Origin: Segetibacter sp.
GTDB lineage: Bacteria; Bacteroidota; Bacteroidia; Chitinophagales; Chitinophagaceae
DNA: 10,609 nucleotides
Reading direction: 5' to 3'
NCBI GenBank assembly: GCA_030146445.1
Contig: JASLBT010000157.1
Span: forward strand, 1-10,609
A program made the translations under genes and the position numbers. The stretch's first letter is position 1. Every line of letters begins with the position of its first letter. Under the pieces are notes generated by a model. The model had not been told where the DNA came from. It ran no database searches and was given only the letters and a program-made list of their open reading frames with translations. This document shows, in pieces, positions 1-6,184 of this stretch.

Positions 1-2
1 TA

Positions 3-119
3 TCTATTATGCAGGGCAAACCTATGCTCGTGCCCGGTGAAGAGGGACTTCGCGACATCCGAATTGTGGAAGCCATTTATAAATCCGCACAAACCGGCCA
101 GCGCGTGAAGTTGGTTTAA
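3..119 (+). CDS. C-terminal fragment of a probable Gfo/Idh/MocA-family oxidoreductase (5' end outside window)
   Basis: The frame is open from the left edge and ends in TAA at 117-119, giving the last 38 codons of a protein. The peptide contains GLRDIRIVEAIYKSAQTGQ followed by RVKLV. This pattern (G-L-x-D-x-x-I-x-E-A-I-Y-x-S-A-x-T-G-x-x-V) is the usual C-terminal helix and tail of Gfo/Idh/MocA NAD(P)-dependent sugar or polyol dehydrogenases, where short C-terminal motifs of the type 'eAiyeSaktGkrv' are common. The Rossmann fold and catalytic lysine lie outside the window, so substrate and catalytic competence cannot be judged. The gene converges with the DUF1206 gene at 263. Members of this family are often encoded near TIM-barrel epimerases in Bacteroidota, but the one in this window is 4 kb away, so no link is claimed. 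Confidence 0.7.
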   Translation, partial: SIMQGKPMLVPGEEGLRDIRIVEAIYKSAQTGQRVKLV

Positions 120-262
120 TGGATGGCTACCCCCATGAATATTCGGGTTAAAGTGGCACTACTCATGAAAAGGTTTGGCTCACCATTGTAATTGCAAGTT
201 TTTTTGTTATTAATCACATATGAGATTTTAAGCTCTTCACTATTGTTAAGAGGAGGGATATC

Positions 263-1075
263 TCAGTCTTTATCGGGGTCATAGTAGCGGCCAAGTGAAA
301 ACATAAATAAGCCGTAAGCAATCGTTCCAATGGCTACGAGGATAAAGCTGAAATGGCCGATATGATCCCCGATAAAGTCGAATGCCTTATCGGTATTGAC
401 TACTTCTCCGGCATCTTCATATATGCCGGCTTTTAGAAAAAAGAAGCCGGTTATCCCGACTATTATTCCACGGGCCAGGTATCCTATCCAGGCAAGCACA
501 ATAATGAATTTTTTAAACCCTGGTTTCAACTGGTCAATATCCAACCTTTCCAAATACGTTTTGGAGAATAAATAAACAAACTGGACCACAGCAGTTATGC
601 AAATAAGTATTCCAATGGTAATGATCAGTTCAGCGCCATAATCTTTACTGAATAGTTCTTTGATCAGCTCCCGCTGCGCATCAGATTGTGTGTCTCTTTC
701 GGCCCCCCTGGTAAAAAGAACCTGTATGGCTGACCAGGCAATTAGTGCATCTGCAATACTGCTGAAAGCGATACCGGTTCGCTTTGCTATTCCTTTAGCA
801 TCTTTACCATATTCGTACGGATCGGTGATCGTCTCGTAAACACGCCAGCCGATGTATGACAGCAACCCCAACACAATAATCCAGATGATCACCGTACCCA
901 ATGTACTTTGACGCAGGAAAGCCATAAGACTGCTCTCATCAGAGCCGCCATCTTTTAATTTAAAAAAAGAAAGTATAGCGATTACGCCAATGAACGAATA
1001 CAGTATACCATTAGAGATACATCCATATGCGGCCAGCAATCGTACGAAGGATCTTTTTTTGTTTTTAGCAATCAT
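263..1075 (-). CDS. DUF1206 domain six-helix membrane protein
   Basis: This 270-residue protein is mostly hydrophobic, with six likely transmembrane helices near residues 15-37, 58-80, 100-122, 148-171, 190-215 and 240-262. The helices form three repeated two-helix units. Each unit starts with a similar stretch rich in Gly, Ala, Ile and Arg: LLAAYGCISNGILYSFIG (13-30), RTGIAFSSIADALIAWSA (99-116) and IGYLARGIIVGITGFFFL (197-214). Three tandem units of this sort are the hallmark of the DUF1206 family, and the length is typical of it. The loops between units are charged. The biochemical role of the family is not established and nothing here reveals one. The ATG at 1073-1075 (minus strand) is directly followed by a lysine/arginine-rich stretch, consistent with an inside-positive N-terminus. 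The gene is divergent from the methyltransferase and looks monocistronic. Confidence 0.85.
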   Translation of the reverse strand: MIAKNKKRSFVRLLAAYGCISNGILYSFIGVIAILSFFKLKDGGSDESSLMAFLRQSTLGTVIIWIIVLGLLSYIGWRVYETITDPYEYGKDAKGIAKRTGIAFSSIADALIAWSAIQVLFTRGAERDTQSDAQRELIKELFSKDYGAELIITIGILICITAVVQFVYLFSKTYLERLDIDQLKPGFKKFIIVLAWIGYLARGIIVGITGFFFLKAGIYEDAGEVVNTDKAFDFIGDHIGHFSFILVAIGTIAYGLFMFSLGRYYDPDKD

Positions 1076-1269
1076 CCGGGCATGTTAAGCAACCTGTTTG
1101 TACAACGCCTGCCTGTAAGTTTACAAGTGAATGAATAAAGATCGCATTATTATGGTTGATTATCATCCGCCATAATATAGTGATGATGCTTGAGCCGCTG
1201 CTGAATAAGCCAACATGGTGTATATTTAAAACACAGGCGCTGTTTGTAAATCCTCAACTGAACTTTATC

Positions 1270-2079
1270 ATGATAACACGGCTCTTCTTAAAACTTACGG
1301 ACTATCCTGTTTTTCGAAGGTTGGTTTGGAAGCCCGTGTACGAGTTGTTGGCAAAGTATTTCAGGTCGAAAGAATGGTCGCTCATGAATTACGGTTATAC
1401 GCCTTCGATGGCCGAACCGCTACTAAAACTTCACCCCCGGGATGAAGTAAACCGTTACCCTATCCAATTGTATTACTATCTCGCAGCCAAAGTTCAATTC
1501 GAAGCACGCGACGTGCTGGAAGTTGGCAGTGGGCGAGGTGGTGGTGCGGCATGCCTGAAAAACTATCTGAATCCCAAAAGCATTACCGGCCTCGACATTG
1601 CTAAAAACGCAGTTCAACTTGCCAATGAATATTTTGGTTCATCGGGTATTTCTTTTGTGCAGGGAAGTGCCGAACAATTGCCTTTTGCAAACGAAACCTT
1701 TGACATCGTGATCAATGTCGAATCGTCACATACCTATGGATCCGTGCCACTTTTCTTAGCAGAAGTAAAAAGGGTTCTTCGAAGCGGCGGGTACCTGTTA
1801 TGTGCAGATATACGAACGAAATCTGACCTGGTGTTGTTCAGGCAACAAATGCAATCGTGCGGGTTAACGATGATCATCGAGGAGGACATCAGCGAAAATG
1901 TGCGTCGTGCGATTGAGCTGGAAGAACCAATAAAGCAATTGAGAATAACGGAGCATATACCAAAAAGCTTACAACCTATCTTCAAGGAATTTGCAGGTGT
2001 GAAAGGTTCGAAGGCACACCTGCAATTAGCTAATGGAGAACTGCGGTATGTACGGTTTGTGCTTCAGAAGGCAGTTTAG
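1270..2079 (+). CDS. Class I SAM-dependent methyltransferase, resembling lipid/polyketide O-methyltransferases (phthiotriol/phenolphthiotriol type)
   Basis: I place the start at the ATG at 1270, giving 269 residues. An in-frame ATG at 1156 would add 38 residues that look unlike this family, and MITRLFLKLTDYPVFRRLVW resembles the usual N-terminal segment. Visible motifs are the SAM-binding LEVGSGRGGG (83-92), the acidic ribose-binding Asp in GLDIAKNA (D109), GSAEQLPF (132-139), FDIVINVESSHTY (144-156) and the post-motif LRSGGYLLCADIR (170-182). From memory, the E-x-S-H-x-Y segment and the GGYxxxAD(I/L)R segment closely match the mycobacterial phenolphthiocerol/phthiotriol dimycocerosate O-methyltransferase (Rv2952) and its relatives. 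The homologue C-terminus with F-x-G-V-x-G is also present (241-246). Substrate in this organism is unknown; a hydroxylated lipid or polyketide is an inference from the family. There is no biosynthetic gene next to it. A TATATTTA at 1221-1228 is one mismatch from the Bacteroidota -7 consensus but lacks a partner element. Confidence 0.82.
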   Translation: MITRLFLKLTDYPVFRRLVWKPVYELLAKYFRSKEWSLMNYGYTPSMAEPLLKLHPRDEVNRYPIQLYYYLAAKVQFEARDVLEVGSGRGGGAACLKNYLNPKSITGLDIAKNAVQLANEYFGSSGISFVQGSAEQLPFANETFDIVINVESSHTYGSVPLFLAEVKRVLRSGGYLLCADIRTKSDLVLFRQQMQSCGLTMIIEEDISENVRRAIELEEPIKQLRITEHIPKSLQPIFKEFAGVKGSKAHLQLANGELRYVRFVLQKAV

Positions 2080-2135
2080 ATCGTGCAACAATGCTTATCA
2101 ACCAGTTCCGTTATCCGTTGCTATCAAGAGTAACC

Positions 2136-2149
2136 TCCCTTGCAAGGGA
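2136..2149. repeat. Perfect 14-bp palindrome in a convergent intergenic region
   Basis: TCCCTTGCAAGGGA reads the same on both strands. It lies between the convergent methyltransferase and toroid genes. As RNA it could fold only into a roughly five-pair stem with a four-base loop, and no T-run follows on either strand, so I do not call it a terminator. About one such palindrome per 16 kb is expected by chance. Confidence 0.35.
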
Positions 2150-2158
2150 ATTCACCTG

Positions 2159-2171
2159 ACTAATAATTAGT
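2159..2171. repeat. 13-bp A/T-rich palindrome ACTAAT-A-ATTAGT
   Basis: The two 6-bp arms are exact inverted copies around a single central A. The outer five bases of each arm (ACTAA/TTAGT) are the same as in the palindrome upstream of imuA (5378-5394), but the spacing differs (3 rather than 5 bp between them). It sits in a convergent intergenic region, where an operator would not be expected, so it may be coincidental. Confidence 0.3.
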
Positions 2172-2338
2172 AGATAGAAACCTGGGTTCTGTAAAATTGC
2201 AGGTAAACTTTGCCGGAAGCCAGGTCTGTCGATTTGACTCATTTTTAAAATTGCTTTGTATCATTAAACAGTGCTCGAAACTTTTCCGTGACCGGCGTTA
2301 AGAGTATGTAGTTGCCGCTATGCGACAAGCCTGCTAAT

Positions 2339-3676
2339 CTACCTGGCTGCTGTTAACGACAGATCATTTTGTATGGACAATACTAGTGTAGCCGCTGCGG
2401 TGCAAAACACCGGGCTCGTTATGCAGTGATGTCCTTCCCAGCTTCCGTCCTGCTTTTGAATAGATATGATCGTCTTCGACATTGATGTATACCAATTTTT
2501 CCATTCTTCAGCATCTCCCTGTAGCATAATGGATTCTCCTGTCATCAGATAACTGATTAGCTCTTCACCACCGTTGCTCCCAAATCCCTGCATCACCTCC
2601 CTACTTGCTGAAAGGTTCTTGCTGTTTCTATTGATCATGGCCGCAGTGGCCATTTCTTTCGCCGCTGCAGGCGCAGCTCCTGCTCTTATCAAGGTTTCTT
2701 CATTAAGCATCTCATAGTCCTTTAGTTTTCCTTCCTGCTTACCTTTTGCAATAATGAGTTGTGCTTTTTTCGCCTCTTTTGCGCTGGAGCGTGATGTACC
2801 CGAAAGTGAATACAACATTACCCCGGCAGCCTTCCCGGTCACGGCTGAATTTGTGGCTGTATCAAAGTTTCCTTTCTGGTAACTTTTACTCCTTGCAATT
2901 ACGGTTGTGTCTACCTGCATACCCGCATCTTTTGCCGACTCCAGTGCATGGTCGGCGAGGGCAGATTGCAATACAGGTGCCCAGCCACCACCTTTCCAAC
3001 CGCCGTCGTTGTCCTGTTCCTTTTCCACGCGACTAATACATTTCTGGAGTGCTTTCTTTATTGCCGGCATCCAAAAGTCCTGGTCATCGTATTTCAACAG
3101 GTTCGTAAGATATTGTACCGTTAGGATTGCATCTATGTTTCTGCCAAGTTTTTGTTGAGGCTGTGTTCCGCTGATCGTGGTCATATATTGTTGGTCAGCG
3201 GGCCAGTTATCTACTGCCTTTAATAAATAGTCGGTTGCTTTTTTTAATTGCAATTGATATTTGCCACTGGTAAGGGTATTGCCGGTTCGTAATAGTGCTA
3301 AACAAACCACTGCTGTTGTTGCAGGGTCGGCATTTACCGAATGCGGGTCACGCAGGTCCTGGCGTGTATGTGAACCGGCGCCATATCCGCCATCTGCAAG
3401 TTGAGCCCCGGCGAGCCAGCTTAAACTGTTGTTCACTGAAGTTTTTACTTCTTGCGGTAATTCCGCATCCCTTATTGTTTTTACCAAGTCGCTGTTATCT
3501 TGTAATCCGAACAGGGTTTTCATTACACATACATGCCTTTCAGCTGTACATTGAATATGTTGAACCTTGTTGTGATATATGGGTTTTACGTACGTAAAAT
3601 AAAATGCGTAAGATATAAAGGTGAGGCTGACGAGCACTGTACTGAGCAGCAGCGCTTTTGTTGTAGTTGGTTTCAT
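2339..3676 (-). CDS. Membrane-anchored alpha/alpha-toroid protein with prenyltransferase/squalene-cyclase-type repeats
   Basis: This 445-residue protein has a short basic N-terminus and one hydrophobic helix at about 8-30, with no lipobox, so it is probably anchored in the inner membrane with the bulk outside the cytoplasm. Three QW-like repeats are visible: WLAGAQLADGGYGAG (87-101), QDNDGGWKGGGW (221-232) and IQKQDGSWEGHH (406-417). These are typical of the alpha/alpha-barrel superfamily containing squalene-hopene cyclases, protein prenyltransferase beta subunits and complement-like proteins. The DxDDTA acid motif of hopene cyclases is not present; the closest match is NADPATTAVVCLALL (115-129), and 445 residues is well short of a cyclase (about 630). 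A cyclase activity is therefore unlikely. Paired cysteines at 43 and 50 could form a disulfide. The role is unknown. The ATG at 3674-3676 (minus) is well placed before the hydrophobic segment. No neighbouring gene suggests a pathway. Confidence 0.75.
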   Translation of the reverse strand: MKPTTTKALLLSTVLVSLTFISYAFYFTYVKPIYHNKVQHIQCTAERHVCVMKTLFGLQDNSDLVKTIRDAELPQEVKTSVNNSLSWLAGAQLADGGYGAGSHTRQDLRDPHSVNADPATTAVVCLALLRTGNTLTSGKYQLQLKKATDYLLKAVDNWPADQQYMTTISGTQPQQKLGRNIDAILTVQYLTNLLKYDDQDFWMPAIKKALQKCISRVEKEQDNDGGWKGGGWAPVLQSALADHALESAKDAGMQVDTTVIARSKSYQKGNFDTATNSAVTGKAAGVMLYSLSGTSRSSAKEAKKAQLIIAKGKQEGKLKDYEMLNEETLIRAGAAPAAAKEMATAAMINRNSKNLSASREVMQGFGSNGGEELISYLMTGESIMLQGDAEEWKNWYTSMSKTIISIQKQDGSWEGHHCITSPVFCTAAATLVLSIQNDLSLTAAR

Positions 3677-3746
3677 GGCCGTTGGTTAAATGGTTATGTT
3701 TTCTGAACAATACGATATCATTCATCAAGGTTGCTGATGGTTAACA

Positions 3747-3758
3747 TAACGGCCGTTA
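3747..3758. promoter_or_regulatory. 12-bp palindrome upstream of the toroid gene, possible operator
   Basis: TAACGGCCGTTA is a perfect palindrome 71 bp upstream of the toroid-gene ATG. Its core GGCCGTT occurs again at 3677-3683, directly next to that start codon, and an AACATAAC/GTTATGTT inverted pair (3743-3750 and about 3692-3699) flanks the interval. This could be a regulator site, but palindromes of this length arise a few times by chance in 10 kb. Confidence 0.25.
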
Positions 3759-3770
3759 CGTTTTGAGAAG

Positions 3771-3908
3771 ATGCGCTTAAAAACACGATTACATAAATTG
3801 CAGCGGATTATTTTTCGGGGTATTTACGCACCAAAGTTCAGTTTGAGAATCGGGCTGGATACGGAGATAGATTACCAGGGAAGATTAAAACAATTGTTTG
3901 CAGATTAA
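3771..3908 (+). CDS. Doubtful small ORF, 45 residues, unrecognised
   Basis: The reading frame runs from ATG at 3771 to TAA at 3906-3908. The peptide is basic in its first half (MRLKTRLHKLQRIIFRG) and more acidic toward the end (IGLDTEIDYQGRLKQLFAD). I recognise no family and see no clear ribosome binding site other than a GAGAAG just before the ATG. It is divergent from the toroid gene. It may be a chance ORF, a small protein or the remains of a longer gene. Confidence 0.18.
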   Translation: MRLKTRLHKLQRIIFRGIYAPKFSLRIGLDTEIDYQGRLKQLFAD

Positions 3909-3944
3909 TTAGGATAAGGCGCATTGTTACGAGGAGTTCGAAAA

Positions 3945-4049
3945 ATGTCTAGTGGTAGAAAACTGTTTTTCTATTGTTTGTCAAATGCTCCGCAAAGAAC
4001 TAAAATTCGAACGGAGCGTCGCAAGCAAAGTCGCCCAAGGGACAAATGA
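3945..4049 (+). CDS. Doubtful small ORF, 34 residues, very basic
   Basis: The frame runs from ATG at 3945 to TGA at 4047-4049. A GAGGAG at 3931-3936 sits 8 bp before the start, which would be a good Shine-Dalgarno match, although Bacteroidota rarely rely on these. The C-terminal half is strongly basic (KIRTERRKQSRPRDK). No family is recognised, and the ORF overlaps a possible hairpin at 3987-4017. Probably chance. Confidence 0.12.
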   Translation: MSSGRKLFFYCLSNAPQRTKIRTERRKQSRPRDK

Positions 4050-4303
4050 CGGTCACAAAAAAAAGCTCAAGTGTACGGCTCATCAGTGCTCATCGAAGGC
4101 ATTCACCTGGCGGGAGGCGACATAAAGATTTTGCCACATGGACATACGGCACATAGAATAAGCACACCAGATGTTTCAGGTGAATACCCATGCACCTTTG
4201 CTTATAAATGGATAACATAAAATCGCAGCAAAAAGAAGAGCTATGCAGAGGTTATCAAAAATTAGCCGCATGGTCTTCTTAGTATACATTGTATATTTTC
4301 CAT

Positions 4304-5185
4304 TTACCTTCTCATTGGTTTACCCGCCGTAAGCAGGGCTTTAGCATAACCCATGGTTTCGGCTACTGCGGGTATGGGATCATCTCCCCAGCCTTCAAAT
4401 TCAATACTTACCAGTCGGTCGTAACGAATCTTTTTAAGCGAACGAACAATTGCAGGAAGGTCAAGTACACCACGCCCCGCTTCGATGGTAGAGCCATTGG
4501 GCGCTGTGGAATTGATGTCTTTGAAGTGCAGGTCGTAAAGCCTTTCTTTACATTTTAAAATGGCTTCTGCAGGGTTCACTTTTGCACGTGCAGTATGACC
4601 TACGTCGATACAAAGACCAATCCTTTGATCAAATCCCCGGACCGCTTTCATCACGTCGTAAGGTGATGGGAATCGCTTGTCTTCAGGACCATGATTATGA
4701 ATGGCAAGCTGGATATCAAATTCCTTTACCATTCGATCAAGTATAGGCATTGAGTCGGGGTGGGGACTACAAACGATAGCTGGCATATTACAGTCTTTTG
4801 CATATTGGAATGCCTGCCTGATGTTTGCTTCATCGTTCTGCATGGTAATATTTCCACAGCTTAACGGGGTGATGCCGGCTTCAGTCAGCTTCTGCATAGC
4901 AGCCTGTCTTTCGGCCGTAGTGCTCGTGAGCGGGAGGTGAAAATCTTTGATGGATATGTAATGAAGATTAAGACGTTTCATGGCCTTGATCGTATCGTCG
5001 AGGCTAAATTTTCTAAAGGTGTAAGAAGCTACTCCGACTTTAAAGTTATCCCACTCCGAATCATCGGCAGCAGGTTGGTCTTCGTATCCGTAAGTGGAAG
5101 CAGTAGCATTGCCCAACAACGATGTGCCTACGGCAGCAAGTAACCCGTTTTTGATTGCCAAACGGCGGGAAAAAGATTTTTTCAT
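4304..5185 (-). CDS. Tat-exported sugar phosphate isomerase/epimerase-like TIM-barrel protein
   Basis: I choose the ATG at 5185, giving 293 residues, over an upstream in-frame TTG at 5200. The N-terminus MKKSFSRRLAIKNGLLAAVG then has the twin-arginine motif SRRLAIK (6-12) followed by a hydrophobic stretch and a likely signal-peptidase site near ATAS (27-30), so the protein is probably exported folded via Tat. The mature part is an AP endonuclease 2/xylose isomerase-like barrel (PF01261 type): GVASYTFRKF (51-60), LAIHNHG (160-166), LCIDVGH (191-197), LHFKDI (219-224) and SIEFEGWG (260-267). H165, D194, H197, H220 and E262 or E264 are plausible metal ligands. In Bacteroidota such proteins are often annotated as sugar phosphate isomerase/epimerase and process unusual sugars or inositols with Gfo/Idh/MocA dehydrogenases; the substrate here is unknown. 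The gene is divergent from imuA. Confidence 0.85.
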   Translation of the reverse strand: MKKSFSRRLAIKNGLLAAVGTSLLGNATASTYGYEDQPAADDSEWDNFKVGVASYTFRKFSLDDTIKAMKRLNLHYISIKDFHLPLTSTTAERQAAMQKLTEAGITPLSCGNITMQNDEANIRQAFQYAKDCNMPAIVCSPHPDSMPILDRMVKEFDIQLAIHNHGPEDKRFPSPYDVMKAVRGFDQRIGLCIDVGHTARAKVNPAEAILKCKERLYDLHFKDINSTAPNGSTIEAGRGVLDLPAIVRSLKKIRYDRLVSIEFEGWGDDPIPAVAETMGYAKALLTAGKPMRR

Positions 5186-5377
5186 GGCAAGAATTTGCAA
5201 GGAAATTAGGTAAAATAAATGAGCTTGATGCAGTTGAAGTTTACCGATCCAGCCTTACCATTTATAGCATACCCTCAATTGGCTTTTACCCGTGACCCGT
5301 TATGGTAATTTGTACTTTCCTGATTGTCATACTGTGGGTTTTTTACCTCCTTAATGTGGAAAACTAAAGCAGGCAAA

Positions 5378-5394
5378 TACTAAAATTATTAGTA
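5378..5394. promoter_or_regulatory. Candidate operator upstream of imuA: TACTAA-N5-TTAGTA palindrome
   Basis: Two exact 6-bp inverted arms, TACTAA at 5378-5383 and TTAGTA at 5389-5394, flank AATTA. The centre is 66 bp upstream of the imuA ATG and about 200 bp from the divergent epimerase start. The 17-bp symmetric form is what a dimeric helix-turn-helix repressor such as LexA would bind, and imuA-imuB-dnaE2 cassettes are LexA-controlled in many bacteria. I do not know the LexA box of this lineage, so the link is inference. No copy with the same spacing is seen before dnaE2. Confidence 0.4.
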
Positions 5395-5451
5395 ATTATG
5401 CTAAATAAATGAGCTCAAGGTTGGGTTTAAAGCGTTGAAAAACTATTGTTC

Positions 5452-6183
5452 ATGGAGGCACAAAAGTCAGATATAATCCGCCAATTGCAGAAAGACATTT
5501 TGTCGCTGCAAGGGCTGAAACACTGCACGACCGGTTCGGTAGTGGATGTTGGACTTGGGCCGTTGAATGCGGCTTTCCCCAATGAAACATTTCCGCTTGG
5601 TGCTGTTCACGAATTTATTAGTACTGGCCAGGAACAAACCGCTGCTACGGGAGGATTTATTTCAGCGCTTATTTCTCCACTCATGCGTAACAATGGGGTT
5701 ACACTTTGGATCAGCTCCCGTAGAATGCTTTTTCCCCCTGCACTTAAATTTTTTGGCATTGATCCCTCGAGGTTCATTTTTGTTGACCTGCAAAAAGAGC
5801 CCGATGTAATCTGGGCGATAGAAGAGGCACTGAAATGTGAAGGTTTGGCTGCAGTCGTGGGCGAATTACCTGATATCAGTTTTACGGCTTCACGTCGACT
5901 GCAATTAGCGGTCGAACAAAGCAGGGTTACGGGGTTTATCATCCGGCAACAACCCAGGAAACTTGCCGTTACCGCCTGTGTTACACAATGGAAGATCACT
6001 CCTATTCCGGGTGAGCCAATAGAAGACCTGCCCGGGGTAGGGTTCGCCCGCTGGAAAGTAGAGTTACTTAAAATACGGAATGGGAAACCCGGTATATGGG
6101 AAATGGGATGGGCTGCGGGACACTTCCGTCATCCAAAGCAAAAGCCAGCAGTTATTGCCCGTGAAATGAGGAAAACCGGATAG
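5452..6183 (+). CDS. imuA: ImuA, RecA/SulA-like accessory protein of the translesion mutasome
   Basis: I choose ATG at 5452 (243 residues); an in-frame TTG at 5446 is less likely. ImuA is a RecA-like fold protein that supports ImuB and DnaE2 in damage-induced mutagenesis. The diagnostic blocks are FPLGAVHEFIS (47-57), TAATGGFISALISPLM (63-78), LWISSRRMLFPPALKFFGID (85-104), RFIFVDLQKEPDVIWAIEEAL (107-127, in two parts), SFTASRRLQLAVEQS (143-157) and the C-terminal RWKVELLKIRNGKPG with W216 and W220 (200-220). The position of a Walker A motif holds TAATGGF rather than GxxxxGKT, so ATP binding by a classical P-loop is unlikely, as is common in this group. The stop codon TAG (6181-6183) is one base before the imuB ATG, so the two genes are an operon and probably translationally coupled. 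Confidence 0.92.
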   Translation: MEAQKSDIIRQLQKDILSLQGLKHCTTGSVVDVGLGPLNAAFPNETFPLGAVHEFISTGQEQTAATGGFISALISPLMRNNGVTLWISSRRMLFPPALKFFGIDPSRFIFVDLQKEPDVIWAIEEALKCEGLAAVVGELPDISFTASRRLQLAVEQSRVTGFIIRQQPRKLAVTACVTQWKITPIPGEPIEDLPGVGFARWKVELLKIRNGKPGIWEMGWAAGHFRHPKQKPAVIAREMRKTG

Positions 6184-6184
6184 T

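Larger units (their letters stand above)
3677..4303. other. 627-bp intergenic region between two minus-strand genes, no convincing gene
   Basis: I find no long ORF, no RNA gene and no mobile-element remnant that I recognise. It would hold the promoter of the toroid gene near 3677-3800. Two very short plus-strand ORFs are possible (see the separate entries). A GC-rich 6-bp inverted pair, GCTCCG at 3987-3992 and CGGAGC at 4012-4017, could form a small hairpin with a 19-nt loop. A single CACATAGAA unit at 4150-4158 matches the repeat family found between imuB and dnaE2. Confidence 0.6.

Noticed and set aside
1097..1123. TTTG (1097-1100) and TAAGTTTA (1116-1123) as a Bacteroidota promoter
   Set aside because: The spacer is 15 bp, too short for the TTTG/TAnnTTTG arrangement, and the -7 element has a mismatch.
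1156..1269. Longer N-terminus for the methyltransferase from the ATG at 1156
   Set aside because: The extra 38 residues do not look like the family N-terminus and the ATG at 1270 fits the expected length and start.
2136..2149. TCCCTTGCAAGGGA as an intrinsic terminator between the convergent genes
   Set aside because: The stem would be only about five pairs with a tight loop, and no T-run follows on either strand.
2183..2227. ACCTGG/CCAGGT inverted pair after the methyltransferase as a terminator
   Set aside because: The arms are 6 bp with a loop of more than 30 bases, and the T-rich stretch is too far downstream.
4101..4185. Inverted pair ATTCACCTG (4101-4109) and CAGGTGAAT (4177-4185)
   Set aside because: A 9-bp inverted pair is expected about once by chance in a region this long, and the arms do not extend.
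5607..5999. Minus-strand ORF of 130 codons inside imuA
   Set aside because: It lies fully within the well-supported imuA frame and has a serine/cysteine-rich composition typical of an antisense shadow.
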